A stretch of DNA of 64,000 bases. Origin: UBA2365 sp964594045. GTDB taxonomy: Bacteria; Bacteroidota; Bacteroidia; Chitinophagales; Saprospiraceae. The notes below the pieces were generated by a model, which ran no database searches, had not been told where the DNA came from, and saw only the letters and a program-made list of their open reading frames with translations. The stretch lies in assembly GCA_964594045.1 (NCBI GenBank), contig CAZQKR010000021.1, positions 11,406-75,405 of the forward strand, given 5' to 3'. Every line of letters begins with the position of its first letter. Within the stretch, counting starts at the first letter, position 1. Position numbers and translations under genes: made by a program. Shown here piece after piece: positions 27,337 to 35,246 of this stretch.

Positions 27337-28012
27337 TCTAATGATCTAATGATCTAATTATCTAATTATCTGATGATCTGATGTTGAAAATCCTGACATT
27401 CATCGTAAGGAATCTGATGATCTGATTATCTAATGATCTAATGATCTGATGATCTGATGTTGAAAATCCTGACATTCATCATCAGGAATCTAATGATCTG
27501 ATTATCTAATGTTGAAAATCCTGACATTCATCGTCAGGAATCTGATGATCCAATGTTGAAAATCCTGACATTCATCGTAAGGAATCTGATGATCTGATGA
27601 TCTAATGATCTAATGATCTGATGTTGAAAATCCTGACATTCATCGTCAGGAATCTGATGATCTGATTATCTAATGATCTAATGTTCTGATGATCTGATGT
27701 TGAAAATCCTGACATTCATCGTCAGGAATCTGATGATCTAATTATCTAATTATCTAATTATCTGATGATCTGATGTTGAAAATCCTGACATTCATCGTAA
27801 GGAATCTAATGATCTAATTATCTAATGATCTGATGATATAATGTTGAAAATCCTGACATTCATCGTCAGGAATCTGATGATCTGATTATCTAATGATCTG
27901 ATGATCTGATGTTGAAAATCCTGACATTCATCGTAAGGAATCTGATGATCTAATTATCTAATGTTGAAAATCCTGACATTCATCATCAGGAACCTGATGA
28001 TCTGATATGCAT
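27334..28012. repeat. Octamer array with ten embedded hairpin units
   Basis: Tandem 8-bp units of the type TGATCTAA/TGATCTGA/TTATCTAA alternate with ten copies of a 33-bp core. Each core carries a 7-bp stem TCCTGAC / GTCAGGA around the loop ATTCATC. Core copies begin at 27381, 27457, 27509, 27553, 27621, 27697, 27773, 27841, 27909 and 27961. The start-to-start distances are 76, 52, 44, 68, 76, 76, 68, 68 and 52 bp, every one equal to 44 plus a multiple of 8. In several copies the 3' arm is GTAAGGA or ATCAGGA, giving a single mismatch. Most octamers contain GATC. The array begins inside the nusB stop codon. No coding potential is seen. Confidence 0.95.
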
Positions 28013-28022
28013 TTCTGTTTAT

Positions 28023-28175
28023 CTGAACATTTTAACATTTGAACATCTGAACATTTGAACATCTGAACATTTGAACATCTGAACATTTGAACATTTGAAC
28101 ATCTGAACATCTGAACATCTGAACATTTGAACATCTGAACATCTGAACATTTGAACATTTGAACATCTGAACATT
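28023..28175. repeat. TGAACATY octamer tandem array (left part)
   Basis: About 19 copies of the 8-bp unit TGAACATC or TGAACATT, with one TTAACATT variant near the left end. The array continues at 28316-28347 on the other side of an inverted-repeat element. An open frame on the minus strand translates it as an eight-residue periodic peptide (MFKCSDVQ), a consequence of the octamer period rather than a gene. Confidence 0.95.
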
Positions 28176-28315
28176 GAGTCTTCTCCGAAAAGTCTTTGCC
28201 CCCTAAATCCCCCTAAAAGGGGACTTTTAATTTGTTGATTTTCAATCGTTTCCCTTTAGGGCTTGGGGCAAAAAACGATTGAAAATCAACAAATTGGACT
28301 TTTCGGAGCAGACTC
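28176..28315. repeat. 140-bp inverted-repeat element inserted in the TGAACATY array
   Basis: The element begins GAGTC and ends GACTC. It has an outer 12-bp perfect arm (CTCCGAAAAGTC at 28183-28194 with GACTTTTCGGAG at 28297-28308) and an inner 23-bp perfect arm (28229-28251 with 28273-28295). The asymmetric segment at 28195-28228 contains the C/G-rich runs CCCCCTAAATCCCCC and AAAAGGGG, and the tip contains CCCTTTAGGG. Octamers of the same TGAACATY family stand on both sides, so the element sits inside that array. Too short to encode a protein; it resembles a miniature palindromic repeat element. Confidence 0.9.
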
Positions 28316-28347
28316 AACATTTGAACATTTGAACATCTGAACATTTC
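28316..28347. repeat. TGAACATY octamer tandem array (right part)
   Basis: Four further octamers of the same family as the array at 28023-28175, directly after the inverted-repeat element. They end about 50 bp before the RNase P RNA gene. Confidence 0.9.
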
Positions 28348-28398
28348 CCCTAAAACCTGATATGAAAGCTGATTTTTCCAAAAAATATTGTATTATTG

Positions 28399-28786
28399 CA
28401 TCGGATCGTTCCATCGCGGTAGAGATACTGAGGAAAGTCCGGACAACGTAGAGCACCGCACCATCTAACGGATGGGGTTCCTGACAAGACGGGAATACAG
28501 AAAGTGTCACAGAAAATTACCGCCATGGCTTTTAGTCATGGTAAGGGTGAAAACGTGTGGTAAGGGCGCACGATGCTGGTGAGTGATCACCAGGATGGAT
28601 AAACCTTGCGGGTTGAAATGCCATGTATATTCCGGTGCTGTATCCAGCTTATTGCTGCTCGCATAAAACCATGTTCGCATGGTTGCCGGAAGGGGTAGGC
28701 AGAAACAGATCCTTATGGTGACGTAAGGACAAGATAAATGATGGAAGCTATGAAAATAGTACAGAATCCGGCTTACAGATCCAATT
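28399..28786 (+). ncRNA. rnpB: RNase P RNA (type A)
   Basis: Catalytic RNA of RNase P, which trims the 5' leader of tRNA precursors. Universally conserved segments appear in order: GAGGAAAGTCCGGACA starting at 28430, ATTACCGCC near 28537, GGTAAGGGTGAAAACGTG and GGTAAGGGCGCAC near 28540-28572, GATAAATGATGG near 28733, and ACAGAATCCGGCTTA at 28761-28775. The two ends pair through GGATC (28403-28407) and GATCC (28778-28782), which sets the approximate limits. A strong terminator follows at once. The gene stands between the repeat block and the convergent porU gene. Ends are estimated to within a few bases. Confidence 0.95.
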
Positions 28787-28788
28787 TT

Positions 28789-28823
28789 CAGGGGTTGTCA
28801 AATCGACAACCCCTGATTTTTTA
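28789..28823 (+). terminator. Intrinsic terminator of rnpB, abutting the porU stop
   Basis: Stem GGGGTTGTC / GACAACCCC with a short loop (AAATC), followed by TGATTTTTT. It ends right at the stop codon of the convergent porU gene (28824). The minus-strand continuation past the hairpin is not T-rich, so it may serve porU less well. Confidence 0.9.
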
Positions 28824-31800
28824 TTATTTGATGAGTACCAGTCTGGAAAAATCACTTTCTACAGTTTTATTCAATATCCGGCTGTATACCTTGACGGAGT
28901 AAATATAAACACCCACGGGAATACCCTGGCCTGTGGAATCCATTCCGTCCCATACAGTATCTTCTGATTTGAACCCGTCTGTATATGAATTTGCCCTGAC
29001 TGTTTTGACATGTTTACCGTTCAGGTCAAAGATGTTGACTTCCAGTTCCAGCGTTGCATCAGGCAAGGTGTGTTCGAAATAAAACCTTGTGGCATCGGTT
29101 ACCGGATTGGGGAAATTGAACAAATTTTTGATCGCCTGTTCCTCGGAAGTAGCCACGATGAAATCCAATGTAGCAGAGCCGCGATTATTCAGCAGATCCC
29201 ATGCTTCGACATAAATGGTATGATTACCTTCCTCAAGCAAACCAAGGGGTGAATTGACCCAGCCAGCCTTGAAATTGTTTAATTCAGGTTTCCAGAAATC
29301 ATTGAGAATGTATGCGTGATTCGGATCATCATCCAAAACAGCCTTGATATCATGCCCGATACTGTTGCCGCTTACATTGATCCCGGATTCATCGGTGATA
29401 TACGCCAGCAGAATGGGTTTATTACCTGTAACGTCACCGGGCAGGAAGCCTGTATGGTTGATGAAAAGGGAAATTTCAGGGCCGTTTTGGTCATCAACCG
29501 TGTTTTCAGAACTGCCTCCGATGACGATCTTGTTGTAATAACCTGCGCCATCCAGATTATCTTTGTTATCGTAATAATAGCTGATCTTACCTTTGCCAAA
29601 TTCATAATTGATGTCCTTCGGCAAAGTAAACTCAACTGAAAACATACCTTTTTCAACTTTTGAAATACCCTTGAACAGAATATTATTCTGCACCCCGAAA
29701 GTCCTTTTCGGAGAACCGGTATCATTCTGGAGGGTCTCCACCTGCTGATGTTTATCAAAAACAATGGTATTCAACTCTCCGTTAAAACTGGTCATGATCT
29801 GACCTGTATGATCTCCGACATACCCTTCTATTTTGACAGAAGACAGCGCATGCAATGTATCCGGAAACAATCCCTCTCCTGTTTCTATTCCGTTAATGTG
29901 CGTTGTAAAAACACGGTATCCGGGCTGAATCAGGCTCATAGCGGGATCGCCGAACAGTAAAAATTTCCTTTTGTTAGCCGTATCGCCGATCTTGTTTTTT
30001 GCAGTTCTGATGATCTCACCCAATGGTCTGAAAGCCTGGTCGTCAAGAGATTTGAACATTTCTCCATAAACCGCGTCTATCAGGGTCGAATTTGCTGCAG
30101 AATAAACCACTCTGACTGTGGAGAGCAAAGAGATCACACCACCGCTTTGACGTAAAATGGTCGCTTCACCGGCTGAGTTCACAGAAGGGTCGTCAAAACC
30201 GGTAAAAGAACATGTAGCTGTTACCAGCAAAGGCAATTTTTCTCCGTTGTTCCAGTTGTAAATATCCTCAATCTTCAGGATGCGTTCCTGGGCAAATCCG
30301 CCCGGTCCGCCATGTCCGACATAGGTCATGGACAGAATGCCTTTATAAATATGATCTGCCAATGCTTTATTGACATCGGGATAGCGGTGACCGCCGGCAT
30401 TGACCTCCTGCTTGTATGCATCGAGATATATCTTTTCAATGTTGAACACCGGATAATTTTGCTCAATATATCTGGTCACTTTTTCGGTCTGGTCCAGATG
30501 TATGCTGCTGTCTTCGTCGTCTGCCATAAAAACGAGGCGGTTGACCCAGTCCCCGTTATTGGAGGGAGAAGTTTCGTAACTGATGATCTTGTCCACAAGA
30601 TATTGAGCCTGAATTGCTGATCTTGCAGGCAGGCGTCCCACTGCAATATCCATCCCGCCTTCCAGGTTGTCTCCCTCATTGTCTGACAATAATGTATAAA
30701 AATCATCTGAAACATATCCGGATGTGGGGCTCAGTGATTCCTTGGTCTGATAGACTGTGATATAATTATCGTTATTGACCGGATTGTGCAATGCCTTATA
30801 ATCATAGGAACCATCGCCGAAAAGCAGTAAAAACCTGAGTTCAGGGCTGCGATCATACACCATTTTGACAAAATCTCTTATGGCGCCGGGATCTTGTCTG
30901 CCTGATGAAAACTCATTAAAAATCTGATCGATATCCACGGCAGCCACCTTAAATCCGTTAAAACTTTCCCGGTGTGCCGCCAGTTTGAGCGCCTGATCCT
31001 TCCAATCCCTGTAGTACACAATGATCATGTCTGCCTGTGTGATCCCATGAAGATTTTGATTCGGGATTCGGTCACCTTTACCGGGGTTAGGAAAGTCTGT
31101 ATCAGCCTGAAAAGCAACAAATCTGGCGTGGCCCTGAGGATTGTAGCTGAAGTTTACAAACTGGCCTCCGGCATTTGTATAATCCTGTATCACAGGATCC
31201 AGGGGGTCAGTTATATCCCAGATGATCATCTCCTCCTGAGCCTTATTGATACGGAAACCTGCAGCATTCATTCCCAATGATCTTTTATCACTGAAATAAA
31301 TCGGCTTTCCGGTGAAAATTAAAGTACTGCGGACCCCAAGTACCAGCTTGTCCAGCCAGGCATTGGTAGCAGTAGTTTTAAGCTTTAATGTCTTAAGATT
31401 TTCTGTTAAATATATGGAATCCTGAATGATCCCTTTTCTGGCATAAGTATCGTTCACTCCGGATGTAACCCCCGAAATTGATTTTTGGAGCACACGGTCA
31501 TTGATGGTGAGGGACATGACTGAAGTTGAAAAATTTCTTGCTGCCATTTCGCAATACACCTGCAAAGGCTCATTGAAATTGATGTGCTCAAACTGAAAAC
31601 TATTCAAAAAGTCCTGTTCCTTAACAGTATAAAAACTTTCTCCGTACCAACTTTGGCCCGTACCTTCAGTAAAATCATTTTGTGCAAGCAAATTGACTTT
31701 ATCCACTTCATGTACTTTGTAGTTGTCATAGTCCGTTGAATAATAACTGCTGTTCTCCGGATCAGGAATGGAACTGATCCTTTTACCCGGAGCATCGCTG

Positions 31801-32669
31801 ACCTTAATGAAATAAAAATTCTTATCGGAATAAATATTCTTAACAAATTCCCAGTTCTTTTTCGTAGGATTGAAAACCCATTGGTCAGGTCCCTGCGCAT
31901 AAAACAGCAGGTAATCATCCTGGTCGAATTTACCGTCATCCAGTCCGAAGCCCTGTAAAGGGATTTCCACCAGGTCATCCACTCTCGGTAAGCTGATCCT
32001 TTCGGGCACAGATCCAGAACCACTGCCATAAACCTTGATCCCTGAAGGCTGTACATTTTTTAAATCAATACCTAGGCTGTTCAGATAGTTTTGGTCAAGT
32101 TTGTAAATACCATCCGTTGAAACCGGAATTTTGTAGATCGTTCCGTCATTGAGGGCTGAAACATTGATATTTCGCTCGTTTCTGACCTGTTGTGTGATAA
32201 CGTGAGTTTGGAAATGCAATTCCAGTGATATTCTGCTGACGGCTTTCAGGGATCCATTGGCTGATTTTATCAAAGGAATGAAGCGGATCTGTATGAAATT
32301 ATCTTTCCTGGCTTCCACGACATTGATCTCTGGTCTCAGTTCGCTTTCAAGTTCGGGTGGAATGATTTCTGATGACAGTTCAGTCCAGACCACATCGCGG
32401 ATCGTCCAACTGACTGAACCGTTTTCCGAAACTGGCAGAAGCTTGGAAAAAACCGGGAAAATGACGGTTTGCCCATCGTATCCGGCACCTTCAAATGACC
32501 ATGGAAAATAAGGTGCGCCCCAAAACTCAATTTTACCATCCATGGTTCTTTCCCATTGGATCTCCTGGTCAAAAGTGATCACGGTACTTTGCTGGCCATG
32601 TACAAAAGTGAACATGTTCAGCAGTATGCTCATGGTAAAAAATAAGTGTACGGACTTTTTTAAGCGCAT
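28824..32669 (-). CDS. porU: Type IX secretion sortase PorU
   Basis: A 1281-residue surface sortase that removes the C-terminal sorting domain of T9SS cargo and joins the mature protein to A-LPS. A signal peptide covers about residues 1-25 (ends VHGQ). The gingipain-like C25 peptidase domain holds the catalytic pair His786 in YVGHGGPGGF and Cys820 in TATCSFTGFDDP. Upstream blocks such as LLLFGDGSYDYK and GRLPARSAIQAQYLVDKI are typical of PorU. The C-terminal 95 residues (FNFPNPVTDATRFYF, VNIFDLNGKHV, GVYIYSVKV) form a sorting-domain-like immunoglobulin fold that PorU keeps. It is convergent with rnpB and divergent from hypD (300 bp between). Confidence 0.92.
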   Translation of the reverse strand: MRLKKSVHLFFTMSILLNMFTFVHGQQSTVITFDQEIQWERTMDGKIEFWGAPYFPWSFEGAGYDGQTVIFPVFSKLLPVSENGSVSWTIRDVVWTELSSEIIPPELESELRPEINVVEARKDNFIQIRFIPLIKSANGSLKAVSRISLELHFQTHVITQQVRNERNINVSALNDGTIYKIPVSTDGIYKLDQNYLNSLGIDLKNVQPSGIKVYGSGSGSVPERISLPRVDDLVEIPLQGFGLDDGKFDQDDYLLFYAQGPDQWVFNPTKKNWEFVKNIYSDKNFYFIKVSDAPGKRISSIPDPENSSYYSTDYDNYKVHEVDKVNLLAQNDFTEGTGQSWYGESFYTVKEQDFLNSFQFEHINFNEPLQVYCEMAARNFSTSVMSLTINDRVLQKSISGVTSGVNDTYARKGIIQDSIYLTENLKTLKLKTTATNAWLDKLVLGVRSTLIFTGKPIYFSDKRSLGMNAAGFRINKAQEEMIIWDITDPLDPVIQDYTNAGGQFVNFSYNPQGHARFVAFQADTDFPNPGKGDRIPNQNLHGITQADMIIVYYRDWKDQALKLAAHRESFNGFKVAAVDIDQIFNEFSSGRQDPGAIRDFVKMVYDRSPELRFLLLFGDGSYDYKALHNPVNNDNYITVYQTKESLSPTSGYVSDDFYTLLSDNEGDNLEGGMDIAVGRLPARSAIQAQYLVDKIISYETSPSNNGDWVNRLVFMADDEDSSIHLDQTEKVTRYIEQNYPVFNIEKIYLDAYKQEVNAGGHRYPDVNKALADHIYKGILSMTYVGHGGPGGFAQERILKIEDIYNWNNGEKLPLLVTATCSFTGFDDPSVNSAGEATILRQSGGVISLLSTVRVVYSAANSTLIDAVYGEMFKSLDDQAFRPLGEIIRTAKNKIGDTANKRKFLLFGDPAMSLIQPGYRVFTTHINGIETGEGLFPDTLHALSSVKIEGYVGDHTGQIMTSFNGELNTIVFDKHQQVETLQNDTGSPKRTFGVQNNILFKGISKVEKGMFSVEFTLPKDINYEFGKGKISYYYDNKDNLDGAGYYNKIVIGGSSENTVDDQNGPEISLFINHTGFLPGDVTGNKPILLAYITDESGINVSGNSIGHDIKAVLDDDPNHAYILNDFWKPELNNFKAGWVNSPLGLLEEGNHTIYVEAWDLLNNRGSATLDFIVATSEEQAIKNLFNFPNPVTDATRFYFEHTLPDATLELEVNIFDLNGKHVKTVRANSYTDGFKSEDTVWDGMDSTGQGIPVGVYIYSVKVYSRILNKTVESDFSRLVLIK

Positions 32670-32969
32670 AGATCATTATTTAGTTAAAGCCAAAAACCAA
32701 ATCAAAACAAAGAAAAAAATCGCAATTGGTTCAAAGGATGTGTCCAGGTTTGTCAAAAATAATTTGATACCATAACGCAATTATACTGGGTCTATTGTTC
32801 AGATTGACTGACAAATCAATTTTGAAAAACATGATTTTATGTCATGATGATCATCAAAATGCTTACAAAATCCTGATAAAAAACAATTATTTTAATACAA
32901 TACATTAAAAAACTGGTCCCGGCAAGTCAAAAAATTGTTGTTTATTTGTGCTCGATTAAAAAAATACAG
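32670..32969. other. 300-bp divergent intergenic region between porU and hypD
   Basis: AT-rich; should contain the promoters of both genes. No clear promoter pair, hairpin or small gene was seen. Confidence 0.5.
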
Positions 32970-34076
32970 GTGAAATTTATCAGCGAATTCAGAGATCCGG
33001 ATCGGGTGAAGCTCCTGCTGGATAAGATCCGTTCCACGGTGACCAGACCCTGGTCTGTCATGGAAGTTTGCGGTGGACAAACCCATTCATTGGTTAAAAA
33101 CGGGATCATCCAGATGTTGCCGGAACAGATCACCATGGTACACGGACCCGGTTGCCCGGTTTGTGTAACCCCACAACACCTGATCGACCAGGCAGTTGAC
33201 CTTTCCCTGAATAAAGGCGTGATCCTTTGTTCATTCGGAGATATGATCCGTGTACCAGGCACATCCATGAGTCTCTTGCAGGCTAAAGCAAGGGGTGGTG
33301 ACGTAAGAATACTTTATTCACCTTTGGATGCTGTTAAAATCGCTGCCGAAAACCCGGAAAAAGAAGTCGTTTTCTTTGCAGTTGGCTTTGAAACCACGGC
33401 ACCGGCGAATGGACTCGCAGTCATCCACGCACAAAAACTGGGTATCAAAAACTTTTCCATCCTGACATCCCATGTTTTGGTGCCTCCGGCCATAAAGGCG
33501 GTCATGGACGACCCTGAAACCAGGGTCGATGCATTTCTGGCTGCAGGACATGTGATGACTGTCATGGGCTATGAAGAATATTTTTCCCTGGTGGAAGATT
33601 ATAAAGTACCAATTGTGATCACCGGATTCGAACCTGTAGATCTGCTGCAAGGTATTCTGAGCGTGGTCAGCCAATTGGAAAAAGGAATTTACTCCCTTGA
33701 CAATCAATATACGAGAATGGTACTGCCCCAGGGAAATCCTGCAGCTAAGGAAGTGATGAATGAAGTGTTTGAAATAGCACCCCAACAATGGCGGGGCATC
33801 GGAGAGATACCTGATTCAGGTTTCCGGCTAAAAGAAGACTTTCAGGATTTTGATGCTTCCAAAAGATTTATTTTGCAATCCACAGCGTCTGCAGACATCG
33901 GTGAGTGTATTGCCGGACAGGTTCTGAAAGGCATCAAAAAACCGATGGAATGCCCGATGTTCGGTAAGGTGTGCACTCCGGAAAATCCGCTCGGTGCACC
34001 GATGGTATCTTCAGAAGGCGCCTGTGCTGCCTATTACCATTTTGCCCATGTTTTCCCGGAAAAAACCCGGGATTAA
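32970..34076 (+). CDS. hypD: [NiFe] hydrogenase maturation protein HypD
   Basis: An iron-sulfur protein that, with HypC, assembles the Fe(CN)2CO group of [NiFe] hydrogenases. It has 368 residues from a GTG start at 32970 (MKFISEFRDP), chosen because it matches the usual HypD opening. An upstream TTG at 32946 would add eight residues with no known counterpart. The active-site cysteines are present: Cys34 in MEVCGGQTH, and Cys62 and Cys65 in HGPGCPVCVTP. The C-terminal cluster ligands lie in DIGECIAGQ, MECPMFGKVCTPENPLGAPMVS and EGACAAYY. It is followed by hypE after 33 bp; the other hyp genes are not here. Confidence 0.95.
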   Translation: MKFISEFRDPDRVKLLLDKIRSTVTRPWSVMEVCGGQTHSLVKNGIIQMLPEQITMVHGPGCPVCVTPQHLIDQAVDLSLNKGVILCSFGDMIRVPGTSMSLLQAKARGGDVRILYSPLDAVKIAAENPEKEVVFFAVGFETTAPANGLAVIHAQKLGIKNFSILTSHVLVPPAIKAVMDDPETRVDAFLAAGHVMTVMGYEEYFSLVEDYKVPIVITGFEPVDLLQGILSVVSQLEKGIYSLDNQYTRMVLPQGNPAAKEVMNEVFEIAPQQWRGIGEIPDSGFRLKEDFQDFDASKRFILQSTASADIGECIAGQVLKGIKKPMECPMFGKVCTPENPLGAPMVSSEGACAAYYHFAHVFPEKTRD

Positions 34077-34109
34077 CATCTTTTTTTCAAGTAGTAAAGA
34101 TTGGTACTT

Positions 34110-35168
34110 ATGACAGACAAAATAAAAATGCAACTTCAGTGTCCGATGCCGGAAATGGATTATGAGATCATTACACTCGCACACGGCAGCGGTGGAAAAC
34201 TGACCAATGCATTGCTGGAAAGCACTGTTTTTGAGTTATTTGCAGAAAAGGACGGAATAGAAAGAAGGCATGATGGCGCATTGATACCTGTAGACGGGAA
34301 AGCAGTATTCAGTACGGACAGTTTTGTGATCTCTCCTGTGTTTTTCCCGGGCGGGAATATCGGCGAGCTTGCAGTGAATGGCACCGTGAATGATGTGGCG
34401 ATGTGCGGAGGCATCCCAAAATATCTTTCCCTGGCTTTCATCATTGAAGAAGGAATGAAGATAAAGGACTTCTGGGAAATACTCATCGGCATAAAATACG
34501 CTTCAGAAAAAGCAGGTGTCACCATTGTTACGGGAGACACAAAAGTAGTAGAAAAAGGAAAAGGTGACAAGATCTTCATCAATACCACGGGAATAGGCAC
34601 CTTACATCCGGGTGCAGACATAAGGATCAGCAATATAAAGGCAGGGGACAAAATTGTGGTGAGCGGTCAGATCGCAACGCACGGCATTGCCATCCTGTCT
34701 GTCAGACGCGGCCTTGAGTTTGAGTCCGATATAGAAAGCGACACCCGCAATCTCAACAAATCCGTTGAAAAAATGCTGGATCTTTATGGTAATCAGATAC
34801 ACCTGATGCGCGATCCGACCCGTGGAGGCGTTTCCTCAACATTGAATGAGCTCGCCCGGGACACAAAACTGGGTTTTGAGCTGGAGCAAAGCAGTTTACC
34901 GATGGATAAACAGGTTAGCGGCGCATGTGAGATGCTCGGCCTGGATCCCTTATATGTGGCGAATGAAGGCATTTTCCTGGCATTCGTGGAGGGTTCTGTG
35001 GCAGATGTATTTGTGGAAGATCTACGCAGGCAGGAATACGGGCAAGATGCAGCGATCATCGGAACCGTGGTGGAAGATCATCCCGGAACGGTTTTGATCC
35101 GCAGTGATTTCGGAGGTATGCGTGTCGTACATATGCAGGTGGGTGAGCAATTGCCAAGGATCTGCTGA
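34110..35168 (+). CDS. hypE: [NiFe] hydrogenase maturation protein HypE (thiocarbamoyl dehydratase)
   Basis: HypE receives a carbamoyl group from HypF on its C-terminal cysteine and dehydrates it to thiocyanate, the cyanide source of the hydrogenase iron. It has 352 residues. The C-terminus is PRIC, exactly the modified tail. The ATP-binding PurM-like fold shows AHGSGG (about 23-28), FSTDSFVISPVFFPGG, NDVAMCGGIPKYL, VTGDTKVV and DPTRGGVSSTLNE. The ATG at 34110 is used because the frame begins only with a TTG three codons upstream. It forms a two-gene unit with hypD and serves the hox hydrogenase about 10 kb downstream. Confidence 0.95.
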   Translation: MTDKIKMQLQCPMPEMDYEIITLAHGSGGKLTNALLESTVFELFAEKDGIERRHDGALIPVDGKAVFSTDSFVISPVFFPGGNIGELAVNGTVNDVAMCGGIPKYLSLAFIIEEGMKIKDFWEILIGIKYASEKAGVTIVTGDTKVVEKGKGDKIFINTTGIGTLHPGADIRISNIKAGDKIVVSGQIATHGIAILSVRRGLEFESDIESDTRNLNKSVEKMLDLYGNQIHLMRDPTRGGVSSTLNELARDTKLGFELEQSSLPMDKQVSGACEMLGLDPLYVANEGIFLAFVEGSVADVFVEDLRRQEYGQDAAIIGTVVEDHPGTVLIRSDFGGMRVVHMQVGEQLPRIC

Positions 35169-35246
35169 ATAGGCCGGAAGGAAATTAGGTGTTTTATAGT
35201 GGTATTTTCAAACCTTTAAGGTTACTCCCAAAATAATTCCTTCCCC

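Noticed and set aside
27381..28012. CRISPR-like look: ten near-identical 33-bp units with spacers of varying length
   Set aside because: The spacers are not unique; they are all built from the same few octamers, and no cas gene is present. It is a compound tandem repeat.
27958..28158. Open frame on the minus strand giving a repeated MFKCSDVQ-type peptide
   Set aside because: It is only the translation of the TGAACATY octamers; no start context, signal or homologous pattern supports a protein.
28286..28510. 74-codon minus-strand frame across the inverted repeat and the start of rnpB
   Set aside because: It runs antisense through the RNase P RNA and repeats and shows no protein signature.
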